DNA of 64,000 nucleotides from positions 44,545 through 108,544 of the forward strand of contig DASZZZ010000018.1 of assembly GCA_036260375.1 (NCBI GenBank), in the 5' to 3' direction. Below, piece by piece: positions 22,340 through 31,158 of this stretch; within the stretch, counting starts at the first letter, position 1; each line of letters starts with the position of its first letter. The notes under the pieces are model-generated. The model ran no database searches, was not told the DNA's origin, and saw nothing but the letters and a program-made list of their open reading frames with translations. The translations under genes were made by a program, and so were the position numbers. The stretch comes from DASZZZ01 sp036260375 (GTDB lineage Bacteria; Actinomycetota; CADDZG01; WHSQ01).

Positions 22340-23805
22340 GCGCGGCTCCGGTGGACGCGTACGAGACCACGGTCGGGCTCGAGATACACGTCGAGCTGTC
22401 GACCGCGTCCAAGATGTTCTGCGGGTGCGCGGTGGCGTTCGGCGGCGACCCCAACACGCGCACGTGCCCGGTGTGCCTCGGACTGCCGGGCTCGCTGCCG
22501 GTGCCGAACGAGGTCGCCGTCGAGCACACGTTGCGCATTGCGACCGCGCTCAACTGCTCGATCGCGTCGCGCTCGGTGTTCCACCGCAAGAACTACTTCT
22601 ATCCCGACATGCCGAAGAACTACCAGATATCGCAGTACGACCTGCCGCTCGGCTACGGCGGCTACGTCGACGTGTCCGGCGACTTCGGGACCGTGCGCGT
22701 CGGCATCACGCGCGTGCACCTCGAGGAGGACACCGGCAAGTCGCTCCACGTCGGCGGCGGGGGCCGGATCGCGGACTCCGACTATTCGCTCGAGGACTTC
22801 AACCGCGCCGGCACGCCGCTCGTCGAGATCGTGAGCGAGCCCGACATCGGCTCCGCCGAGCAGGCGCGCGCGTTCGTCACCGAGCTGCGCGCGATCCTCG
22901 AGTCGCTCGGCGTGTCGGACGTCCGCATGGAGGAGGGTTCGCTGCGCGTCGACGCCAACGTCTCGGTGCGGCGCGCCGGCGAGACGGAGCACGGCGCCAA
23001 GGTCGAGGTCAAGAACATGAACTCGATCCGCTCCGTGGCGCGCGCGCTGGCGTACGAGGAGGAGCGTCAGCGAGACGCGCTCGACGCGGGCGAGACGCTC
23101 GTGCAGGAGACGCGCCACTTCGACGAGCGCACGGGCACGACATCGTCGATGCGCACCAAGGAGTTCGCGTTCGACTACCGCTACTTCCCCGAGCCCGACC
23201 TCGTTCCGATCGAGCCGTCCGACGAATGGATCGAGCGCGTGCGGTCGTCGCTCCCGGAGCTGCCCGCGGCGCGCCGCGCGCGCCTCGCCGCGGACTACGG
23301 GCTCGGCGCCTCGGACGTCGAGGTGCTCACCGCGACGAAGGCGACGGCCGACTGGTTCGAGGCCGCGGCGCGCGCGTACGACGGCGAGCCGAAGAAGGTC
23401 GTGAACTGGATCATCGCCGACCTCTTCGGGCTCTGCAACGACGCCGGCGTCGAGCTCGCGCGGTGCAGGATCGCGCCGGCGCAGCTCGCCGGGCTCGTCG
23501 CGCTCGTCGACTCCGGGACGATCTCGGGCAAGCAGGCGAAGCTCGTCCTCGCGGAGATGTTCGCCACCGGCGACGACGCAGACGCGGTCGCGCAGCGGCG
23601 CGGGCTCCGGCAGGTGTCGGACGAGGGTGCGCTCGAGACCGCGGTCGACGAGGTCGTCGCCGAGCAACCCGACGCCGCCGACAAGGTGCGCGCCGGCAAC
23701 CTCAACACGATCGGGTTCCTCGTCGGCCAGGTCATGCGCAAGACGCGGGGGCAGGCGAACCCCGCGCTCGTCAACGAGCTGCTGCGGCGCAAGCTCGCTC
23801 CGTAG
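22336..23805 (+). CDS. gatB: Asp-tRNA(Asn)/Glu-tRNA(Gln) amidotransferase subunit B
   Basis: 489-residue kinase/amidotransferase subunit that activates the misacylated tRNA with ATP and transfers ammonia. The cradle domain shows VGLEIHVELSTASKMFC, a zinc-site C-G-C followed by C-P-V-C-L, then HRKNYFYPDMPKNYQISQYD and VHLEEDTGKS. KVEVKNMNSIRSVARAL and FDYRYFPEPDL follow. The tail/YqeY domain ends with GFLVGQVMRKTRGQANPALV, the RNA-contacting end. GTG start overlaps gatA by four bases, completing a gatCAB operon. Confidence 0.96.
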   Translation: MSAAPVDAYETTVGLEIHVELSTASKMFCGCAVAFGGDPNTRTCPVCLGLPGSLPVPNEVAVEHTLRIATALNCSIASRSVFHRKNYFYPDMPKNYQISQYDLPLGYGGYVDVSGDFGTVRVGITRVHLEEDTGKSLHVGGGGRIADSDYSLEDFNRAGTPLVEIVSEPDIGSAEQARAFVTELRAILESLGVSDVRMEEGSLRVDANVSVRRAGETEHGAKVEVKNMNSIRSVARALAYEEERQRDALDAGETLVQETRHFDERTGTTSSMRTKEFAFDYRYFPEPDLVPIEPSDEWIERVRSSLPELPAARRARLAADYGLGASDVEVLTATKATADWFEAAARAYDGEPKKVVNWIIADLFGLCNDAGVELARCRIAPAQLAGLVALVDSGTISGKQAKLVLAEMFATGDDADAVAQRRGLRQVSDEGALETAVDEVVAEQPDAADKVRAGNLNTIGFLVGQVMRKTRGQANPALVNELLRRKLAP

Positions 23806-23839
23806 GCCGGGGCGGCGCCGCCGTGTCACGATGCGGCGC

Positions 23840-24337
23840 ATGGACCTCCGTCGCGTCGTGACGAAGGGATGGCCGGTTGCGATCGAGGTCGCGCGCACGA
23901 TGCCGGCCGACCCGGACGTCGTGTGGGAGCTCGTGACCGACTGGGAGCGCCAGAGCGACTGGATGCTCGAGGCGCGCGACTTCGTCGTCGTGTCGGAGCG
24001 GCGCGAGGGCGTGGGCGTCGAGGCGGAGGCGACCGTGCGCATCGGCGGGATCACGACGCGCGACCGAGTGCGCGTGACGCGCTGGGAGCCGCGCCGTCTG
24101 CTCGCCATAGAGCACCTCGGCTGGGTGTCGGGCGCCGCGGAGATACACCTGACGCCGGTGCGCGGCGGCGGCACGCACGTCTACTGGCGCGAGGAGCTGC
24201 GTCCGCCGCTCGGCGTCGCCGGCGCGCTCGGACTCACGGCGTTCCGGCCGCTCATGGCGCGCGTGTTCCGGCGCGACCTTCGAGTGCTGGACGACCTCGC
24301 GCGTGCACGCGCGGCCTCGAGCCGCGTGGATGGGTAG
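23840..24337 (+). CDS. SRPBCC-family protein
   Basis: 165-residue protein with the START/Bet-v1-like (polyketide cyclase/dehydrase, COQ10-like) fold that binds hydrophobic ligands in a cavity. Typical parts are an initial strand VAIEVARTMPADPDVVWELV, the helix WERQSDWMLEARDF, the antiparallel strands VEAEATVRIGGI and RVRVTRWEPRRLLAIEHL, and a C-terminal long helix. Two in-frame ATGs (23831, 23840) are possible; the second has CACGAT seven bases upstream, fitting a leaderless start. It follows gatB by 34 bases and could also be read through from it. The ligand is unknown. Confidence 0.82.
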   Translation: MDLRRVVTKGWPVAIEVARTMPADPDVVWELVTDWERQSDWMLEARDFVVVSERREGVGVEAEATVRIGGITTRDRVRVTRWEPRRLLAIEHLGWVSGAAEIHLTPVRGGGTHVYWREELRPPLGVAGALGLTAFRPLMARVFRRDLRVLDDLARARAASSRVDG

Positions 24338-24379
24338 GCTCGGACCGTCCACGACCGGGGTAACGGGAAGGGAGACGGG

Positions 24380-24649
24380 ATGCGGAGCTTGATAGCGCTC
24401 GTGTACATCGTGATCGGAGTGCTCGTCGCGGCCGCGCGCGACTACTTCGAGAACGTCGACAGCGTCACCGGCATCGTCTCGGCCCTCCTCGCGATCGTGC
24501 TGTGGCCGCTCGTGCTCCTCGGCGTCGACTTCGAGCTCGGAAACGACAAGGGCGGCGGTGGAGGCGGCAAGAAGGGCGCGCTGCCGCCGTCGCTGCTGTG
24601 GCTGCTCGCGCGCGACCGTCTCAGGCCAGCAGGTCGGCCAGCCGCGTGA
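24380..24649 (+). CDS. Small membrane protein, 89 residues
   Basis: Two predicted transmembrane helices (SLIALVYIVIGVLVAAA and VSALLAIVLWPLVLLGVD) separated by a short loop with D-Y-F-E-N-V. A Gly/Lys-rich linker (G-G-G-G-G-G-K-K-G) and a basic tail follow. Similar short membrane proteins of unknown role occur in other deep actinobacteria as I remember. A GGGAAGGGAGA ribosome-binding site precedes the ATG and a TAGGCT -10-like box lies at 24335-24340. Its last 29 bases overlap the 3' end of the convergent aminotransferase gene, so the basic tail is read from DNA that also encodes the aminotransferase C terminus. Confidence 0.72.
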   Translation: MRSLIALVYIVIGVLVAAARDYFENVDSVTGIVSALLAIVLWPLVLLGVDFELGNDKGGGGGGKKGALPPSLLWLLARDRLRPAGRPAA

Positions 24650-25811
24650 GCCCCTCGACGAGGTCGTCGTCGCCGAGCGCGTAGCTGAAGCGCGCATAGC
24701 CGGGGGCGCCGAAGCCCTCGCCCGGCACGAACGCGACGAGCGCGCGCTCGAGCGCGACCTCGGCGAGCTCGTGCGACGACGTCACCGTCCGGCCCCCGAT
24801 CGTGCGTCCGAACAGTCCCTCGACCGACGGGAAGCAGTAGAACGCGCCCTGCGGCTCGTAGCACTCGACGCCGTCGATCTCGTTGAGGAGCGTGTGCATC
24901 GTGCGCCGTCGGCGGTCGAACGCGGCGCGCATCTCGTGCGTCGCCTCGAGGTCGCCGGAGACGGCCGCGAGCGCGGCGGCCTGCGCGACGTTGCAGACGT
25001 TGGAGGTCGCGTGCGACTGGAACGACGTCGCGGCGCGCGCGACGTCGGCGGGGGCGATCATCCAGCCGACGCGCCATCCCGTCATCGCGTACGTCTTCGC
25101 GACGCCGTTGACGACGATGCAGCGCTCGGCGAGCTCGGGCACGAGCGCCGCCATCGACGAGAAGCGGGCGTCGCCGTACACGAGGTGCTCGTAGATCTCG
25201 TCGGCGATCACCCACACGCCGTGCTCGGCGGCCCACCGCCCGATCGCCTCGACCTCCTCGGGCGGGTACACCGCGCCGGTCGGGTTCGACGGCGACACGA
25301 ACAGCAGCGCGCGCGTGCGCTGCGTGCGCGCCGCCTCGAGCTCGTCGACCGTGACGCGAAAGCCCGTCGCGGCGGTCGTGGGCAGCTCGACGACGGTCCC
25401 GCCCGCGTACGCGACGACCTCGGGATAGGTGACCCAGTAGGGGGCCGGGAGCAGCACCTCGTCGCCGTCGTCGACGATCGTGCACAGCACGTCGAACAGC
25501 GCCTGCTTTCCGCCGTTGGCGACGACGACCTGCTCGGGCGCGACCTCGTAGCCCGAGTCGCGCAGCGTCTTGCGCGCGATCGCGGCGCGCAGCTCGGGGA
25601 GCCCGCCGGTCGCGGTGTAGCGATGGTAGGCGGCGTGGCGAGTGGCCTCGGCGGCGGCGTCGACGACGTGCGCGGGGGTCGGGAAGTCCGGCTCGCCGGC
25701 GCCGAAGCCGATGACGTTGCGCCCCTCGGCCTTGAGCGCCTTGGCGCGCGTGTCGATCGCGAGCGTCGACGATTCCTTGATGCGCGCGACCCTCGTCGCG
25801 ATGCGCCGCAT
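24621..25811 (-). CDS. Class I/II pyridoxal-phosphate aminotransferase (aspartate aminotransferase type)
   Basis: 396-residue fold-type I aminotransferase. The PLP lysine lies in VVNGVAKTYAMTGWRVGWM. Other marks are IGFGAGEPDFPTPAHVVDAA, YTATGGLPELRAAIA, VVANGGKQALFDVL, LLFVSPSNPTGAVYPPEE and VIADEIYEHLVY, with the carboxylate-binding Arg in GYARFSYALGDD. This matches the AspC/prephenate aminotransferase Ib group. The ATG at 25811 has a strong GGGAGGTGA just upstream; a -10-like TATGCT (25832-25837 on this strand) suggests its own promoter. It is divergent from serC, which also transaminates. Confidence 0.92.
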   Translation of the reverse strand: MRRIATRVARIKESSTLAIDTRAKALKAEGRNVIGFGAGEPDFPTPAHVVDAAAEATRHAAYHRYTATGGLPELRAAIARKTLRDSGYEVAPEQVVVANGGKQALFDVLCTIVDDGDEVLLPAPYWVTYPEVVAYAGGTVVELPTTAATGFRVTVDELEAARTQRTRALLFVSPSNPTGAVYPPEEVEAIGRWAAEHGVWVIADEIYEHLVYGDARFSSMAALVPELAERCIVVNGVAKTYAMTGWRVGWMIAPADVARAATSFQSHATSNVCNVAQAAALAAVSGDLEATHEMRAAFDRRRRTMHTLLNEIDGVECYEPQGAFYCFPSVEGLFGRTIGGRTVTSSHELAEVALERALVAFVPGEGFGAPGYARFSYALGDDDLVEGLTRLADLLA

Positions 25812-25900
25812 CGGCGTCACCTCCCGCGCGCAGCATAGTCGGGGCGGCGCGGCCGCCACGCGGCGCTGGGGCACTATGTGGACGATCGAAAGGAGCGCCG

Positions 25901-27031
25901 TTGACCGCCGAGCAGACCGCCGTCGTGATCCCGCCGGAGCTGCGCCCGTCCGACGGCCGCTTCGGGTCGGGACCGTCGAAGGTCCGCACCGAGGCGCTCG
26001 CGGCGCTCGCGGCGTCCGGGGCGCGCTACCTCGGAACGAGCCACCGCAGCGACGGCGTGCGCGCGGTCGTCGCCCGCCTGCGCGCCGGGATCGCCGAGCT
26101 GCTGCGCGCGCCCGACGGCTACGAGGTCGTCCTCGGCGTCGGCGGCGCGACCGCGTTCTGGGACGCGCTCGCGTTCGGTCTCGTCGAGCGCCGCAGCCAG
26201 CACCTCAGCTTCGGCGAGTTCTCGTCCAAGTGCGCCGCCGCGGTCGCCGCCGCGCCGCACCTCGAGCCGCCCGAGATCGTGTCGTCGGAGCCGGGGACGC
26301 ATCCCGAGCCGGCGCCGTCGTCCGGCGTCGACCTCTACGCGCTGACGCACAACGAGACCTCGACCGGCGTCCAGGCCCCCGTCGCGCGGGTGCCGGGCGG
26401 CGTCGTCGCGGTCGACGCGACGTCTGCGGCCGGAGGGCTGCCGGTCGACCTGCGCGAGTGCGACGCGTACTACTTCTCGCTGCAGAAGGGGTTCGCGTCC
26501 GACGGCGGGCTGTGGGTCGCGGTGTGCTCGCCGGCCGCGATCGAGCGCATCGAGGCGATCGCGGCGTCCGGCCGCTACCGGCCCGCGTCGCTCGACCTGA
26601 AGATCGCGCTCGACAACTCGCGCAAGGACCAGACCTACAACACGCCGGCGCTCGCGACCCTGTTCCTCGCGCTCGAGCAGGTCGAATGGATCAACGGCAA
26701 CGGGGGCCTGGCGTGGTCGGCGGCGCGCTGCGAACGCTCGTCGGCGATCCTCTACTCGTGGGCCGACGGCCACGACGTCGCGCGGCCGTTCGTGGCGGCT
26801 CCGGCGCAGCGCAGCCGGGTCGTCGCGACGATCGACTTCGACGACCGCGTCGACGCCGGCGCGCTGAGCGTGGCCCTGCGCGCCAACGGCATCGTCGACA
26901 CGGAGTCGTACCGCAAGCTCGGGCGCAATCAGCTGCGCATCGCGACGTTCCCGGCGATCGAGCCCGACGACGTCGCGCTGCTAACGCGCGCGCTCGACTA
27001 CGTCGTCGACGCGCTGACGGGGCGCTCGTAG
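25901..27031 (+). CDS. serC: Phosphoserine aminotransferase
   Basis: 376-residue PLP enzyme converting 3-phosphohydroxypyruvate and glutamate to phosphoserine, the second step of serine synthesis. Recognised by DGRFGSGPSKVRTEAL, LGTSHRSDGVRAVV, VLGVGGATAFWDALAFGL, LTHNETSTGV, VAVDATSAAGGLPVDL and the PLP lysine in YYFSLQKGFASDGGLW. The motif pattern follows the actinobacterial SerC subgroup. The start is TTG with AAAGGAG 5 bases upstream. It is followed after 64 bases by serA, which supplies its substrate. Confidence 0.94.
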   Translation: MTAEQTAVVIPPELRPSDGRFGSGPSKVRTEALAALAASGARYLGTSHRSDGVRAVVARLRAGIAELLRAPDGYEVVLGVGGATAFWDALAFGLVERRSQHLSFGEFSSKCAAAVAAAPHLEPPEIVSSEPGTHPEPAPSSGVDLYALTHNETSTGVQAPVARVPGGVVAVDATSAAGGLPVDLRECDAYYFSLQKGFASDGGLWVAVCSPAAIERIEAIAASGRYRPASLDLKIALDNSRKDQTYNTPALATLFLALEQVEWINGNGGLAWSAARCERSSAILYSWADGHDVARPFVAAPAQRSRVVATIDFDDRVDAGALSVALRANGIVDTESYRKLGRNQLRIATFPAIEPDDVALLTRALDYVVDALTGRS

Positions 27032-27095
27032 GCGCCGCGGCCGTCGGCTCCCGGGGCCGGGGGAGCGAGGGGCGAGCGACTACGATGACGGCCTC

Positions 27096-28682
27096 ATGAG
27101 GGTTCTGGTGACCGAGCGCCTCGCGGACGCGGGCCTCGAGCGCCTCCGCCGACGGGTCGACGTCGACGTGCGTGTGGGGCTCGGGCACGACGACCTCGTC
27201 GCGGCCGTCGCCGACTACGACGCGCTCGTCGTGCGCTCGGCGACGCGCGTCGACGCGGGCGTCCTGCGGGCCGGGCGGCGCCTGAAGGTCGTCGGGCGCG
27301 CCGGCATCGGTCTCGACAACGTCGACGTCGAGGCCGCGACCCGCCTCGGCATCCTCGTCGTGAACGCCCCGCAGTCGAACGTCATCTCGGCCGCCGAGCA
27401 CACGCTCGCGCTCATGCTCGCCCAGGCCCGCAAGGTCCCGCAGGCGCACGCGGCGCTCGTCGCGGGGTCGTGGGAGCGGGAGCGGTGGCAGGGCGTCGAG
27501 CTGTACAGCAAGACGCTCGGCGTGCTCGGGCTCGGCCGGGTCGGCACGCTCGTCGCGCAGCGCGGGAGCGCGTTCGGCATGCGCGTGCTCGCGTACGACC
27601 CCTACGTCGCGCCGGCGCGGGCGCAGAAGATGGGCGTCGAGCTCGTCGCGACCGTCGGCGAGCTATGCGCGCGCTCCGACTTCCTGACCGTGCACCTGCC
27701 GCGCACCCCCGAGACGATCGGCGTCGTCGGAGAGCGGGAGCTGGCGCGGGCGCGCCCGGGCATGCGCGTCGTCAACACCGCGCGCGGCGGCATCGTCGAC
27801 GAGGACGCGCTCGTGCGCGCGCTCAAGGACGGGCGCGTCGCGGGGGCCGCGGTCGACGTCTTCGACGGCGAGCCGGTCACCGAGCACGCGTTGTTCGGGC
27901 TCGACGACGTCGTCGTGACGCCGCACCTCGGCGCGTCGACGGCGGAGGCGCAGGACAAGGCGGGCGTCACCATCGCGGAGCAGGTGCTGCTCGCGCTCGA
28001 GGGCGACTTCGTCCCGCACGCCGTCAACGTCGACGTCGGCGCCGACATCCCCGAGGAGACGCGCCCCTACCTCGCGCTCGCCGACCGGCTTGGCCGCGTC
28101 GCGGTCGCGCTCGCGGGGCCCGGCATCGACTTCCTCTCGTTCCACTACCACGGCGGGATTGCGGAGCTCGACACGCGCGCGGTCACGCTCGCCGGCATGC
28201 GGGGCGCGTTCTCCTCCGTCGTGCACGAGCCGGTGACGTTCGTCAACGCACCCGTGCTCGCGCGCGAGCGCGGCGTGTCGATCGAGGAGGCGCGCTCGTC
28301 GCAGTCGCGCGACTACGTCAATCTCCTCGAGGTCAAGGCGGGCTCGGACGGTCGGAGCGTGTCGGTCGCGGGCGTCGTCGTCGGCAAGCGCGCCGACGTA
28401 CACCGCCTCGTGCGCGTGGACGACTACGACGTCGACATGGCGTTCTCGCCGATCATGGGGTTCTTCCGCTACGTCGACCGTCCCGGCGTCATCGGGATCG
28501 TCGGCAGCGTGCTCGGAAAGGCGCGCGTCAACATAGCCAACATGCAGGTCGGCCGGCGCAGCGAGGGAGGGGAGGCGCTCATGCTCATGGCGGTCGACTC
28601 CCCGATCCCGCAGCCGGTGCTCGAACGTATCGTCGAAGAGGTCGACGTGCGCGACGCGCGCATGATCGTCCTGCCGGAGTGA
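27096..28682 (+). CDS. serA: D-3-phosphoglycerate dehydrogenase
   Basis: 528-residue type I SerA, first enzyme of serine synthesis. Substrate/NAD domains carry VVGRAGIGLDNVDVEAATR, the Rossmann loop LGVLGLGRVGTLVAQRG, TVHLPRTPETIGVVGE, VNTARGGIVDEDAL with the catalytic Arg region, and TPHLGASTAEAQDKAG with the catalytic His. After residue ~320 follow the allosteric substrate-binding domain and a C-terminal ACT domain (RPGVIGIVGSVLGKARVNIA) expected to bind serine. TACGAT lies 9 bases before the ATG and no clear ribosome-binding site is present. It is the middle gene of serC-serA-ilvE. Confidence 0.96.
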   Translation: MRVLVTERLADAGLERLRRRVDVDVRVGLGHDDLVAAVADYDALVVRSATRVDAGVLRAGRRLKVVGRAGIGLDNVDVEAATRLGILVVNAPQSNVISAAEHTLALMLAQARKVPQAHAALVAGSWERERWQGVELYSKTLGVLGLGRVGTLVAQRGSAFGMRVLAYDPYVAPARAQKMGVELVATVGELCARSDFLTVHLPRTPETIGVVGERELARARPGMRVVNTARGGIVDEDALVRALKDGRVAGAAVDVFDGEPVTEHALFGLDDVVVTPHLGASTAEAQDKAGVTIAEQVLLALEGDFVPHAVNVDVGADIPEETRPYLALADRLGRVAVALAGPGIDFLSFHYHGGIAELDTRAVTLAGMRGAFSSVVHEPVTFVNAPVLARERGVSIEEARSSQSRDYVNLLEVKAGSDGRSVSVAGVVVGKRADVHRLVRVDDYDVDMAFSPIMGFFRYVDRPGVIGIVGSVLGKARVNIANMQVGRRSEGGEALMLMAVDSPIPQPVLERIVEEVDVRDARMIVLPE

Positions 28683-28695
28683 CGGGAGGGGATGG

Positions 28696-29616
28696 ATGCC
28701 GATACAACCGGTCGACAAGGTGTGGATGAACGGCGAGCTCGTCGATTGGCGCGACGCGACCGTCCACGTCCTCACGCACGCGCTGCACTACGGAACCGCG
28801 GTGTTCGAGGGCATCAGGTGCTACGAGACGACGCGGGGGCCGGCGTTGTTCCGTCTGCGCGACCACTTCGTGCGCATGGACCGCTCGGCGAGGATCGTGC
28901 GCACCGACGTCCCCTACACGCCCGACGAGCTGTGCGCCGCGACGATCGACCTCGTGCGGCACAATGGCCTCGACTCGTGCTACGTGCGTCCGATCGCGTA
29001 CCGCGGCTACGGCGAGATGGGCCTCAACCCCGCGCCCAACCCCGTCGACGTCGCGATCGTGTCGTGGCCGTGGGGCACGTACCTCGGCGACGAGGCGCTG
29101 ACGCGCGGCGTGCGCATGACGATCTCGTCGTGGCGCCGGCACGACCACAACATCATCCCGCCGCAGGCCAAGGTCACCGGCGGCTACATCAACTCCGCGC
29201 TCGCCAAGCTCGAGGCGGTCGACGGCGGCTACGACGAGGCGATCATGCTGAGCCCCGACGGCTTCGTCGCCGAGGCGACGGGCGAGAACCTGTTCGTCGT
29301 GCGCGACGGCGAGATCCTCACGCCCCCGGTCGCGTCCGGCCCGCTTCCGGGCATCACGCGCGACTCGGTGATAAAGATCGCCGCCGACCTCGGCATGCCG
29401 ATCTTCGAGCGTCCGCTGACGCGCGCCGACCTCTACACGGCCGAGGAGCTGTTCTGCGTCGGCACCGCGGCCGAGGTCACGCCGGTGCGCGAGGTCGACC
29501 GGCGCGAGCTCGGGGGCCCGGGCCCGGTCACCCAGACGCTGCAGCAGAAGTACTTCTCGATCGTCAAGGGCGAGGACGAGAAGTACTTCGACTGGCTCGA
29601 TTTTGTAGGGGGGTGA
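28696..29616 (+). CDS. ilvE: Branched-chain amino acid aminotransferase
   Basis: 306-residue fold-type IV PLP enzyme making the last step of valine, leucine and isoleucine synthesis. Diagnostic blocks are VWMNGELVDWRDATVHVL, LHYGTAVFEGIRCYET, SCYVRPIAYRG, PPQAKVTGGYINSALAK with the PLP lysine, LSPDGFVAEATGENLF and LFCVGTAAEVTPV. Length and sequence match the bacterial/archaeal IlvE type. GGGAGGGG lies just before the ATG and the gene begins 13 bases after serA, so the two are co-transcribed. It complements the leuA/leuC/leuD genes at 10.6-15.9 kb. Confidence 0.95.
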   Translation: MPIQPVDKVWMNGELVDWRDATVHVLTHALHYGTAVFEGIRCYETTRGPALFRLRDHFVRMDRSARIVRTDVPYTPDELCAATIDLVRHNGLDSCYVRPIAYRGYGEMGLNPAPNPVDVAIVSWPWGTYLGDEALTRGVRMTISSWRRHDHNIIPPQAKVTGGYINSALAKLEAVDGGYDEAIMLSPDGFVAEATGENLFVVRDGEILTPPVASGPLPGITRDSVIKIAADLGMPIFERPLTRADLYTAEELFCVGTAAEVTPVREVDRRELGGPGPVTQTLQQKYFSIVKGEDEKYFDWLDFVGG

Positions 29617-29759
29617 CGCGGTAACGGTGAGCGGCGACCTGCTCCGGGAGAGCACCTGCGTCGAAACGTCCGGAGGGCACACGAGAGTCATTGTGTGCTC
29701 CTGTGCGATTCGTGACATGTCCGCATCCGCAGCGCAGCTCGCAATGTCGTCGCATCTAC

Positions 29760-30974
29760 ATGGCCGACGCCGATCTTCAACCCCGCAGCGCCTATCGACG
29801 GAACCGACGGGAACGCCATAAGGGGGAGTCGCACACGACAACGGGAGAGAGCCGCGACGCGATACACGTTGTCCTGGACGCGAGCATTATTTGTTCTGAC
29901 TTCAGAATGCGCGGTCAGGCATTCACGGAACTCTTAGCCGCGGCGGCACGTGGAGAGATTGTGCTGATCGTGCCCGACGTCGTTCTGCGAGAAGTCGTTC
30001 GGGTTTACGAACGTACCTTCCGTGCTCACAAGCGAAAGCTGGAGGCCGAACTCGGGGGCTTCCGGAGGATGGGCCTTCTCGATGCTGGCGACGGTCTGCG
30101 CCTACCGGCGGATGTTACCGAGGCAAGAACAACGTACGAGGCCGACGTGAGACGCATTCTCGGCGATGCGAACGCTGAGGTCCATCCCTTGCCTACTGCG
30201 TCACACGATGTGATCCTCCGGCGCAGTCTTGACGAGCGCAAGCCGATGGCGCGCGGCGAGCGCGGTTACAGAGACACTTTGCTATGGGAGACAGTGTTAG
30301 AAGTCGCGCGGCACGCTCATCGCGTCGTCTTGCTCACGAAGAATACCCAGGACTTCGCCGATGAAGCGCGATTGGCGGCACACCTACGAGATGACCTAGT
30401 ACGCGAGGGATACGACGATGACAGGGTCAGCCTGTTTCTGAGCGTGGCGGAATTCCTCGAAACGTGTTTGACACCTCCGGTCAACTCTCTGCAACGGGAG
30501 ATAGCGGCGCTCATAGTCGACTACCCCGATATGCTGTTCACACTCGCCGAGCACTTTGCGTCGTACCTTGAGTACGGCTTTCCGGTGGAGCTTGGATCGG
30601 AGGACGCTGCCCTTTGGGATGCGTCACTCATGTCGTTTCACGGCTTGGATTCACTTGATCTGGACGACGTGGCGCACGGATTCCACGATCTCCCGGTCGC
30701 GACGTTCGTGGGCGCTGGCGAGGCCGAGCTCGAAGCGTTCATGGAGAAGGTTCACTACGAGGAGATTTCGGACTGGACTCGCCCAGAGCTTCTTGACGTT
30801 GCCCCTCTCGGCGAGGTTCTTCGTGTGTCACTTAGCCGGGTAGTCACCGTGACGGCGCGCCTGCCATACCTAGGTGAGAGGGAGCGACCGTTTGGGGACG
30901 TCGTCTCGATCGAGGTCAGCGTTGCCGATGACGGTCATTCTTACGAGCCACCCCAAGAGGAGCATCTCTTCTAG
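29760..30974 (+). CDS. PIN-like domain protein (DUF4935 type), probably acquired
   Basis: About 404 residues; the N-terminal ~190 form a PIN-like nuclease domain of the DUF4935 type. Acidic positions are visible in VVLDASIICSDF (Asp), VVLREVVRVYE (Glu), GYRDTLLWETVLEVA (Asp) and LLTKNTQDFADE (Asp), enough for a metal-dependent RNase site. The C-terminal ~200 residues are unlike anything I recognise. Base composition drops to roughly 55-60 % G+C against 70 % or more on both sides, with codon use to match, which suggests recent transfer. The start is uncertain: the ATG at 29760 has no clear ribosome-binding site and a TTG at 29691 is possible. No antitoxin gene is adjacent, so a stand-alone RNA-targeting or defence role is only a possibility. 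Confidence 0.75.
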   Translation: MADADLQPRSAYRRNRRERHKGESHTTTGESRDAIHVVLDASIICSDFRMRGQAFTELLAAAARGEIVLIVPDVVLREVVRVYERTFRAHKRKLEAELGGFRRMGLLDAGDGLRLPADVTEARTTYEADVRRILGDANAEVHPLPTASHDVILRRSLDERKPMARGERGYRDTLLWETVLEVARHAHRVVLLTKNTQDFADEARLAAHLRDDLVREGYDDDRVSLFLSVAEFLETCLTPPVNSLQREIAALIVDYPDMLFTLAEHFASYLEYGFPVELGSEDAALWDASLMSFHGLDSLDLDDVAHGFHDLPVATFVGAGEAELEAFMEKVHYEEISDWTRPELLDVAPLGEVLRVSLSRVVTVTARLPYLGERERPFGDVVSIEVSVADDGHSYEPPQEEHLF

Positions 30975-31060
30975 TGAAAGATTGGCGTGCGGAGCGTAGG
31001 CGTCGCCGGAGAGGACGGCCCCTGGGGAGGTGTTCGGAGCGCGCCAGTCCGTGCAGCGGG

Positions 31061-31075
31061 CTATGCCGGGCATAG
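31061..31075. repeat. 15-base palindrome between PIN gene and peptidase gene
   Basis: CTATGCC-G-GGCATAG: perfect 7-base arms around one base. It stands 5 bases before a pair of direct repeats, in the non-coding stretch at the downstream edge of the lower-GC segment. Possible operator or junction sequence. Confidence 0.45.
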
Positions 31076-31080
31076 TACTT

Positions 31081-31103
31081 GCTTAGCTTGGTGTGAGCTT
31101 AGC
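31081..31103. repeat. Direct repeat GCTTAGC x2
   Basis: Two identical GCTTAGC copies separated by 9 bases (16-base period), upstream of the peptidase lipoprotein gene and next to the 15-base palindrome. The period is compatible with a regulator binding one face of the helix. Confidence 0.4.
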
Positions 31104-31158
31104 CCGGTCTCAAGAATGGGAGGCGTGCTTCGTCTTCGGGGGCGAGAAGGGGGATGTG

